This document shows positions 38,273 through 42,991 of a stretch of 42,991 nucleotides of DNA, in pieces (the stretch's first letter is position 1; each line of letters starts with the position of its first letter). Both the position numbers and the translations under genes were made by a program. The stretch is from a virus. The stretch lies in the IMG/VR virus record IMGVR_UViG_3300035660_000028, positions 1 to 42,991 of that record; one strand, 5' to 3'. The notes under the pieces are model-generated. The model did no database searches. It was not told where the DNA came from and saw only the letters and a program-made list of their open reading frames with translations.

Positions 38273-38532
38273 GCGAGAAGAAGGGACCGTTCAATGCGGC
38301 GATTGCAACGCTTGAAAATAATCGTTGCGCATTCAACAAGAAAGCCCAGGTCGAAATTACCAATGCCATTCGCGTCCTCGAAGCGGCGGGGAAGGTGGAC
38401 AGGGCCAACGCACTTGAATCACTTAAGGACGCCATAGAAAATGGCGAGGGCGGGACAGAGAATTATATTCGTGGACTGGTGGAATCCCGCGCCCTCCTCG
38501 AATCCCTGCCGGAAAAGGAGAAAAAAGGATGA
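38269..38532 (+). CDS. Hypothetical helical protein
   Basis: An 87-aa largely helical protein (NAAIATLENNRCAFNKKAQVEITNAIRVLE). The region around its start (38251-38277) is repeated exactly at 38684, so the two Lar-like genes and their followers share a duplicated junction. Confidence 0.65.
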   Translation: MSEKKGPFNAAIATLENNRCAFNKKAQVEITNAIRVLEAAGKVDRANALESLKDAIENGEGGTENYIRGLVESRALLESLPEKEKKG

Positions 38533-38705
38533 AGAAACAAGAAAGATTACTTCCGTGTCCGTTCTGCGGAATAGAGGGCGTGTTTGTAAGTCGGGATTGG
38601 CCTGATTCAGCACCGCAAGTTATGTGCGGGTGTGGGGCCAGGGGGCCGAGCGGCATAAAATCGGAAAAGACGGCTATAGATAGATGGAACAGGAGGGCCA
38701 AATGA
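38529..38705 (+). CDS. Lar-like zinc-ribbon protein, copy 2
   Basis: A 58-aa protein: LLPCPFCG (8-14), CGCGARGP, then DRWNRRAK. Same fold pattern as copy 1 with ATGA overlaps to both neighbours. Confidence 0.78.
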   Translation: MKKQERLLPCPFCGIEGVFVSRDWPDSAPQVMCGCGARGPSGIKSEKTAIDRWNRRAK

Positions 38706-38926
38706 GCGAGGAGTACAGTACTGAAGAATTGGTGAAGTCGGTTCAATATTGGAAAACCCTACTAATACCTGCAAAGAGGGACGCCATCATCGCCAAGCTA
38801 CGTGCGGCGGACAACCTGTGCGAGGCGGCACGAAAGGCAAGCCAGTCAATCCTTGGTGGACATTGGGGGATAGCACACGACCTAGACAAGGCCATCGCCG
38901 ACTATGAGGGGAGCAAGGAGGAGTAG
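38702..38926 (+). CDS. Small helical protein, shares a block with the next gene
   Basis: A 74-aa helical, charged protein containing DAIIAKLRAADNLCEAARK and ending AIADYEGSKEE. The DAIIAKLRAAD block is encoded by a 33-nt stretch identical to one in the next gene. Confidence 0.65.
   Translation: MSEEYSTEELVKSVQYWKTLLIPAKRDAIIAKLRAADNLCEAARKASQSILGGHWGIAHDLDKAIADYEGSKEE
38779..38811 (+). repeat. 33-nt exact repeat, copy 1
   Basis: Identical to 39037-39069; in both genes the same frame codes for DAIIAKLRAAD. Confidence 0.9.
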
Positions 38927-39211
38927 ATGAGCGAATACAGCACGAATTATCTAATAAGAGAAATCAATCGCCTTTGGCAAGCGGTTGGCGGCTGGGACCA
39001 GGATAAAATCAGGGGTGTTTATGATTATGACTGCTTGGACGCCATCATCGCCAAGCTACGTGCGGCGGATAAATTATATGAAACGTCTAAAAAGATTGCC
39101 GATTGGCTTAAGGGATTTGAGGGGGCAAGATTAAGTTATTTAGAAGCTCAACTTCATGATGGTTTCAAAAAAGACATCGCCGACTACGGGGGCGCGGGAG
39201 GTAAAGCATGA
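38927..39211 (+). CDS. Small helical protein, paralogue of the previous gene
   Basis: A 94-aa protein that shares DAIIAKLRAADKLYE and the KDIADYGG end with its neighbour, with a different N-terminus (MSEYSTNYLIREINRLWQ). The pair looks like a partial duplication. Function unknown. Confidence 0.65.
   Translation: MSEYSTNYLIREINRLWQAVGGWDQDKIRGVYDYDCLDAIIAKLRAADKLYETSKKIADWLKGFEGARLSYLEAQLHDGFKKDIADYGGAGGKA
39037..39069 (+). repeat. 33-nt exact repeat, copy 2
   Basis: Identical to 38779-38811, in the next gene. The surrounding DNA is not identical, so this is a duplicated or recombined module. Confidence 0.9.
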
Positions 39212-39540
39212 ATACCTTCTTACGCAACCAGATCATGGTGGTGATGCAAGGTCATCGCGGACGAGCCAATGCCATGCCGCGCAAGGTGCTGCTAGCCGAG
39301 CTAAGGCTATATCGCCCAACGCTCACGGACAGGGACTGCCGGGAGCTGTACTCCGGGCTTCCCATTTGCTCATGCGAGGACGGTCTATTCCTTCCCCAGA
39401 CGGTAGCTGAGGTGCAGGAGTTCAAGGTTTACATCACGAAGGCATGGGGTCCGATCCAGGCGCACAGGCGCGTGGGGACGATCCTTGCGTTCAATCCGCA
39501 GCTCGCCCCGCCGGCGGAACAGTTGGGATTAGGGATATGA
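39208..39540 (+). CDS. Hypothetical protein preceding rusA
   Basis: A 110-aa protein with helical segments (NQIMVVMQGHRGRANAMPRKVLLAELR, LTDRDCRELY) that may form a winged-helix fold, and a C-terminal portion GPIQAHRRVGTILAFNP. Often found beside phage recombination genes; role not known. ATGA-coupled both sides. Confidence 0.65.
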   Translation: MNTFLRNQIMVVMQGHRGRANAMPRKVLLAELRLYRPTLTDRDCRELYSGLPICSCEDGLFLPQTVAEVQEFKVYITKAWGPIQAHRRVGTILAFNPQLAPPAEQLGLGI

Positions 39541-39935
39541 CCATCAGCCTGACGATCCCCGGCAATCCTGTCGGCAAGCAACGTGCCCGCGTGTGTAGGA
39601 CAGGGCACGCCTTTACCCCGGCCAAGACGGTCAACTATGAGGCGCTCGTGAAACAGACCTTCGCGGCTAAGTATCCCAACTTCGTGCCGATGCCCGGCCC
39701 CGCGAGGATAACGCTGTCGATCTTCATCATGCCGTCGAAAGAGACAAAACGGAAATTGAAGAAAGGCGCCAAGATTTACCCGACGATTAAGCCGGACATC
39801 TCGAACGTGCTGAAAATTATTGAGGACGCACTGAACGGGCTCGCATACGTGGACGATAAACAGATCGTTTGGGTCGAGGTCGTTAAGGCATATTCGCCGA
39901 AGCCTCGGGTTGAGGTTATCGTGGGGGAGTTATGA
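39537..39935 (+). CDS. rusA: RusA-family Holliday junction resolvase
   Basis: A 132-aa protein with PVGKQRARVCRTGHAFTPAKTVNYE at the N-terminus, KPDISNVLKIIEDALNGLAYVDDKQI in the middle (K85-P-D87, D97, D106/D107), the acidic catalytic residues of RusA. RusA dimers cut four-way DNA junctions symmetrically, resolving recombination or replication intermediates before packaging. Complements the Sak4-like/SSB pair. Confidence 0.9.
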   Translation: MTISLTIPGNPVGKQRARVCRTGHAFTPAKTVNYEALVKQTFAAKYPNFVPMPGPARITLSIFIMPSKETKRKLKKGAKIYPTIKPDISNVLKIIEDALNGLAYVDDKQIVWVEVVKAYSPKPRVEVIVGEL

Positions 39936-40018
39936 TGTTCTATGTCGTCCTAATCTACATTGCGGCCTTCGTGAGCGGGATCGGATATGCAATCTACGAG
40001 GACAGGAGATCCGCATGA
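39932..40018 (+). CDS. 28-aa single-span membrane peptide
   Basis: A tiny ORF coupled by ATGA on both sides. MMFYVVLIYIAAFVSGIGYA is one membrane helix, followed by IYEDRRSA. The coupling supports translation, but a translational spacer is possible. Confidence 0.5.
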   Translation: MMFYVVLIYIAAFVSGIGYAIYEDRRSA

Positions 40019-40185
40019 ACCCGCCCGACAAGCCCAAGCCGAAGTGGACGGCGCCCTGCCTCTTCCATGCGCTTGCCGAGTCCACGAAAGAAGAAGTAGC
40101 CTGCATTCTATACCAGCGAACCGTTCCGCCCGACACGTGCGGGCGAGACTGCCAGGGCTATCGAGCGTGGAAAGGGAATGCATGA
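40015..40185 (+). CDS. Small cysteine-containing protein
   Basis: A 56-aa protein with four cysteines (TAPCLFH, EVACILY, DTCGRDCQGY). Probably binds zinc. ATGA overlaps with both neighbours. No family recognised. Confidence 0.65.
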   Translation: MNPPDKPKPKWTAPCLFHALAESTKEEVACILYQRTVPPDTCGRDCQGYRAWKGNA

Positions 40186-40640
40186 GGGGTTATTTTGCCA
40201 TCGGCGTTCATGGCATAAAAAGAGACGTTAATGTCGGAACACTCTGGCGATCCGCCTATATTTTTGGGGCGGCATTTATCTTTACCATTGAACGGCGATA
40301 CGAGAAACAAGCAAGCGATACGGTCGCAGCGTTTCGTCATGTTCCTTTATTCCATTTTCTATCAATGGATGAATTCCTTAACCATATTCCCCATGATTGT
40401 CAACTCATCTGTATCGAGAATAATGAAAATGCAATTTCCCTCAAGAAATTCGATCATCCCGAACGAGCCATTTATTTGCTTGGAGCCGAGGATAAGGGAA
40501 TTCCAGATTCCATTACCACAAAACATAAAACCATCATTATCGAATCGGCAAGGTCCTTCTCATTGAATCTAGCGACGGCCGGAACCATTGTAATCTATGA
40601 CCGCTATATAAAACGGGCATCGCCAAGGGGGAACGCATGA
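40182..40640 (+). CDS. SpoU/TrmH-family RNA 2'-O-methyltransferase
   Basis: A 152-aa SPOUT enzyme with all three motifs: NVGTLWRSA (17-25, N17 and R23), LLGAEDKGIP (99-108) and SFSLNLATAGTIVIYD (125-140). These form the knotted SAM-binding site and methylate ribose 2'-OH in tRNA or rRNA. The size equals a bare catalytic domain, like TrmL, without an added RNA-binding part. SPOUT methyltransferases are not common in small phages; modifying tRNA during infection, perhaps to escape tRNA-directed defences, is possible. Confidence 0.9.
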   Translation: MRGYFAIGVHGIKRDVNVGTLWRSAYIFGAAFIFTIERRYEKQASDTVAAFRHVPLFHFLSMDEFLNHIPHDCQLICIENNENAISLKKFDHPERAIYLLGAEDKGIPDSITTKHKTIIIESARSFSLNLATAGTIVIYDRYIKRASPRGNA

Positions 40641-40846
40641 ACCGCCATTACAGGCCATACGTCCCCGACCGGATTCACTCTGCGACGCTGGTCAAGTGCA
40701 CCACCGGGCGGCTGTGTAGCTATTGCCATAGCGGATCGACTACATCCCAAGCGACGTTGAGGCACGCTATGTGCGATTCTGCATACGGTGCCGATGGCAC
40801 GCGATACCGGACGAGGGCTCCGAAGATTGGCTCGGCCACGGATTAG
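40637..40846 (+). CDS. Small cysteine-containing protein
   Basis: A 69-aa basic protein with LVKCTTGRLCSYCHSGS near the middle and C46, possibly zinc binding. ATGA overlap with the methyltransferase gene. No family recognised. Confidence 0.6.
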   Translation: MNRHYRPYVPDRIHSATLVKCTTGRLCSYCHSGSTTSQATLRHAMCDSAYGADGTRYRTRAPKIGSATD

Positions 40847-40864
40847 CTAACGGGAGGAGGCAAT

Positions 40865-41059
40865 ATGTCTGAGGAAGCGATTAAGAAATTGAAACCGTGT
40901 CCGTTCTGCGGATGCGTAGAACTAACGGTTTGGACGCGCCGCGAGTGGTCCGCTGACCCGATGAGCTTTTATGTTGAATGTTCGTGTGGCGGGAAGGCCT
41001 GGGAAGCGAGGACGCAAGAAGAGGCTATCGCCGCATGGAATAGGAGGGCGAGGACTTAA
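40865..41059 (+). CDS. Lar-like zinc-ribbon protein, copy 3
   Basis: A 64-aa protein: LKPCPFCGC (9-17), FYVECSCGGKAWEA and AIAAWNRRART. The same family as the genes at 38045 and 38529, behind GGGAGGAGG. Followed by a T-run (41059-41067) without a clear stem. Confidence 0.8.
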   Translation: MSEEAIKKLKPCPFCGCVELTVWTRREWSADPMSFYVECSCGGKAWEARTQEEAIAAWNRRART

Positions 41060-41100
41060 ATTTTTTTATCATGCCATCACTATATATCGTAGCCAGGGAC

Positions 41101-41129
41101 TTGAAAGACCATGTAAATCACTGTATAAT
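41101..41129 (+). promoter_or_regulatory. Sigma-70-type promoter before the second HNH gene
   Basis: TTGAAA (41101-41106), 17-bp spacer, TATAAT (41124-41129), 20 bp before the start of the HNH gene at 41150. Confidence 0.85.
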
Positions 41130-41149
41130 AAAGGGGATAGGAGAATAAC

Positions 41150-41731
41150 ATGAGCTATATCCACGGATTCAAGCCGCCATATCATGATCAGCATTGGCTT
41201 CGCCATCAATACTGTGATCTCAAAAGGAGCGTATGCAATATTGCACGAGAATTTGGGCGTTCTAATCAAGCGATTTTGTATTATATGAAGAAATATCAAA
41301 TCCCAAGTCGAACCGGCGAGGAGGCACGCATCCTCTATCAAGATAGAATCCAAAAGATAAGAGGCGAACATCACCGTCGTGATATTAGAAAATATCGCAC
41401 GAGTGGAGGTTATATCAACTTATCCGCACGGGAAAACAAGCGAACGCATGGTTGTGTTTCTGTTCCCGAGCACCGGTTGGTGATCGAAGATAGGCTCGGG
41501 AGACGCCTTCGATCCGAAGAAGTAGTTCACCATATTAATGGGATCAAGGACGATAATCGCATTGAAAATCTCATGTTGTTTTCATCTAGCTCCGAACATT
41601 TTAGATATCATCGTATTTGCGAGGAGGGAATTAATGCCAGAGAAAGCCGTCAACAAGAAATTGAACACGGCCAAGGGTGCGGCGTGCAAAACGCTAATCG
41701 ATGCGGGATACAAGACCGAGCGGGCTCATAA
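41150..41731 (+). CDS. HNH endonuclease (AP2/NUMOD-like type) overlapping the next gene
   Basis: A 193-aa protein with an N-terminal helix-turn-helix (SVCNIAREFGRSNQAILYYM), then HNH motif region VPEHRLVIEDRLGRRL ... EEVVHHINGIKDDNRIENLMLFSSSSEHFRYH (about 104-155). After the nuclease domain 38 residues of odd composition overlap the start of the following gene by 98 bp, as if the ORF simply reads on after insertion. It has its own promoter and is AT-richer than flanks. Typical free-standing homing endonuclease. Confidence 0.88.
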   Translation: MSYIHGFKPPYHDQHWLRHQYCDLKRSVCNIAREFGRSNQAILYYMKKYQIPSRTGEEARILYQDRIQKIRGEHHRRDIRKYRTSGGYINLSARENKRTHGCVSVPEHRLVIEDRLGRRLRSEEVVHHINGIKDDNRIENLMLFSSSSEHFRYHRICEEGINARESRQQEIEHGQGCGVQNANRCGIQDRAGS

Positions 41732-41984
41732 CCAAACATTTTGCATCATGGCCGCCCGTGCCGCCGAATGGCGCGTTATCGCTATCGGGATTGAAGCGAT
41801 TATCGGATGCCAATGGTTCGCTGAGCAGGTCAAGCGGCTAGAACAGTATCCCTGTCCGAATTCTCAGATGATCCAGAAAGAAATCTGGATTCGCGGCGAG
41901 GGCGAACACGCATTTCGTCAATTCGCATGGAAAGATAACTGCTGGATTGATGAAAACCTAAAGGCAGCGACCTTCTTGAACTAG
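41634..41984 (+). CDS. Hypothetical protein
   Basis: A 116-aa protein beginning ATG 41634 behind GAGGAGGG. N-terminal basic helices (NKKLNTAKGAACKTLIDAGYKTERA) suggest nucleic-acid contact. The start lies inside the HNH reading frame; both can be true if the nuclease inserted just upstream. No family recognised. Confidence 0.7.
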   Translation: MPEKAVNKKLNTAKGAACKTLIDAGYKTERAHNQTFCIMAARAAEWRVIAIGIEAIIGCQWFAEQVKRLEQYPCPNSQMIQKEIWIRGEGEHAFRQFAWKDNCWIDENLKAATFLN

Positions 41985-42093
41985 GCGTTCCCCCTCTTTT
42001 TCTCGTTTTTCCCCGCCTTTTTTGCTAATTCCTTCTCTTTTTTGCGCCATCTTAATTTCGGCGCTAAGGTAGTAGTGAAGGTACAGGTACTAC
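41985..42093. other. Pyrimidine-rich intergenic stretch
   Basis: Bases about 41988-42056 are strongly C/T-biased with repeated CTTTTT runs (CCCCTCTTTTT, CGTTTTTCCCC, CCTTTTTTGC, CTCTTTTTTGCGCC). No stable GC stem precedes any T-run. A short repeat pair GTAGT / ACTAC flanks GGTACAGG just before the start of the next gene at 42094. Confidence 0.6.
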
Positions 42094-42525
42094 ATGCCGA
42101 AGTTGAGTTACAAGGAAAGACAAAACCTTTATGAAAAGATTCGCATGGATGATCAGGAACGCAAAGGGTGGGAAGGCCTAGACGTACACATTACCTCGGA
42201 GAGAAAACATCGCATAGAATGCTTCAATGAAATATTGGGGTTTATAGAGAACGAAAAACCCCCGCAAACTAAAACAATAAATGAACATAGCGGAATATAT
42301 CACTTGCGGGAAATTAATAAAACCATCAAAAAGCTGAATCAAAAAGTTGAGAGAAAAGCGATTTGCGTTAAATGCGGTCAATGGACCCTGCGTAAATATG
42401 CCAAGACAAAAAATAAATTAACCTATTGCGCCTATTGTTTTGCGGTCTGCTTTGGGAACGGTAGTGAAGGGTGGCCCCCGAAGATATCAAGGGGGGATAG
42501 TATGCGGAGGCTCCATCGAGTATGA
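42094..42525 (+). CDS. Zinc-finger protein preceding the lysin
   Basis: A 143-aa protein with a long helical, charged N-terminal part and CVKCGQWTLR ... CAYCFAVC (about 95-122), a four-cysteine zinc site. AT-richer than average. Unknown function; overlaps the lysin start by ATGA. Confidence 0.65.
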   Translation: MPKLSYKERQNLYEKIRMDDQERKGWEGLDVHITSERKHRIECFNEILGFIENEKPPQTKTINEHSGIYHLREINKTIKKLNQKVERKAICVKCGQWTLRKYAKTKNKLTYCAYCFAVCFGNGSEGWPPKISRGDSMRRLHRV

Positions 42526-42950
42526 CTGCCATGACGGGCAAATACGTCTCCGGCCACATTATGCTCTCGGAGTATCGCTGTCCCTGCTGTGGCGCCGTCC
42601 CATACGACACGGAGAGCCTTGGACATCAACAGCTTTTTCATGCCTATGAGGATATCCGCGCAACGCTCAATCGGCCCCTGCGCATCTCGTCCGGCTATCG
42701 ATGCCCGAAACACAATGCTGACATCGGCGGCGAACCGTTGAGCATTCACCTATTTGGTCTGGCATTAGACATCGATGCGAAAAATATCGGCGAAGTAGAG
42801 GAATTAGTCACGGTGGTCAATCTCGTGGCCCCGAATCTCCGCATGGGCGTTTATACCAAAAAGGGAACGTTCATTCACATCGATAGAGGATATTGCATTA
42901 TTCCCCAGATATTACAGGCATGGCATCCAGGGGCAAGGTGGAACGGATGA
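42522..42950 (+). CDS. Endolysin, peptidase M15 type
   Basis: A 142-aa M15A-like peptidase. It shows SGYRCPKHN (57-65), the zinc-site motif SxHxxGxAxD (S74, H76, G79, D83) and the later HID motif (H119, D121). Such enzymes cut cross-links or stem peptides in peptidoglycan as D,D- or L,D-peptidases. An N-terminal CPCC motif (20-23) may bind a second zinc. Without a signal peptide, release requires a holin, for which candidates follow at 1774-3829 across the circular junction. The gene ends at 42950 and its last 86 bases are repeated at the window start. Confidence 0.92.
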   Translation: MTAMTGKYVSGHIMLSEYRCPCCGAVPYDTESLGHQQLFHAYEDIRATLNRPLRISSGYRCPKHNADIGGEPLSIHLFGLALDIDAKNIGEVEELVTVVNLVAPNLRMGVYTKKGTFIHIDRGYCIIPQILQAWHPGARWNG

Positions 42951-42991
42951 ATAGGAGGCTGTCATCGAAGGCATAAACTCGGATTCGCCAA
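42865..42991. repeat. Terminal direct repeat, copy 2 (circular junction)
   Basis: Exact second copy of bases 1-127. It contains the 3' end of the lysin gene and the leader of the phosphoesterase gene, so both genes are continuous across the junction once the ends are joined. Confidence 0.95.

Overview
The window is a complete, circular tailed-phage genome from an uncultivated (probably metagenomic) source. The first 127 bases are repeated exactly as the last 127, so the real unit is a 42,864-bp circle and the lysin gene runs across the artificial ends. Every gene I can support lies on the + strand, most overlap or abut (ATGA, TAATG), and many have AGGAGG-type ribosome binding sites. The order portal, prohead protease, HK97-type capsid, connectors, tail tube, frameshifted tail chaperone and tape measure marks a siphovirus (long non-contractile tail). 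I see no integrase, excisionase or CI/Cro pair and no DNA polymerase, so it is probably virulent and leans on host replication. The host cannot be named. A stand-alone anaerobic ribonucleotide reductase (NrdD) radical domain and an oxygen-sensitive radical SAM enzyme hint at an anaerobic host.

Layout, starting at the lysin. Lysis and accessory block (42522 across the junction to 4092): M15 peptidase lysin, calcineurin-like phosphoesterase, several small membrane proteins (holin-like, spanin-like, XhlA-like) and the NrdD fragment. A non-coding stretch with three perfect inverted repeats follows (4111-4213). Packaging and head (4286-12556): small terminase candidate, large terminase, a portal fused to a MuF-type domain, protease, capsid, an intrinsic terminator, then connectors. 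An accessory cassette comes next (12531-15951): methyltransferase, glycosyltransferase, and a 702-aa protein carrying about 21 copies of a 21-aa repeat. Tail (15948-27263): adaptor, terminator protein, two paralogous tail tubes, chaperone with a -1 frameshift site, tape measure, distal tail protein and a 1421-aa tail-tip protein.

The most interesting locus is 22998-29387. The tail-tip protein ends in about 250 residues built from [H/Y]-x-[D/N] triplets. The next gene, coupled through TAATG, encodes a complete radical SAM/SPASM peptide maturase that itself ends in five H-x-D units. A third, overlapping gene encodes a protein with a GFPxCC motif. Aromatic-x-x triplets are the known substrate pattern of radical SAM enzymes that form three-residue cyclophanes. 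I infer that this phage may post-translationally cross-link or otherwise modify its own tail tip.

After the tail come an HNH endonuclease, a glycoside-hydrolase-like protein and two related terminators (to 31857). A strong promoter at 31925 then starts the early region (31980-41984): a ribbon-helix-helix regulator with its own promoter, many small zinc-ribbon proteins, a Sak4-like recombinase with an SSB-like partner, a DUF1376-type replication protein, RusA resolvase, a SpoU-family RNA methyltransferase, three Lar-like proteins and a second HNH endonuclease.
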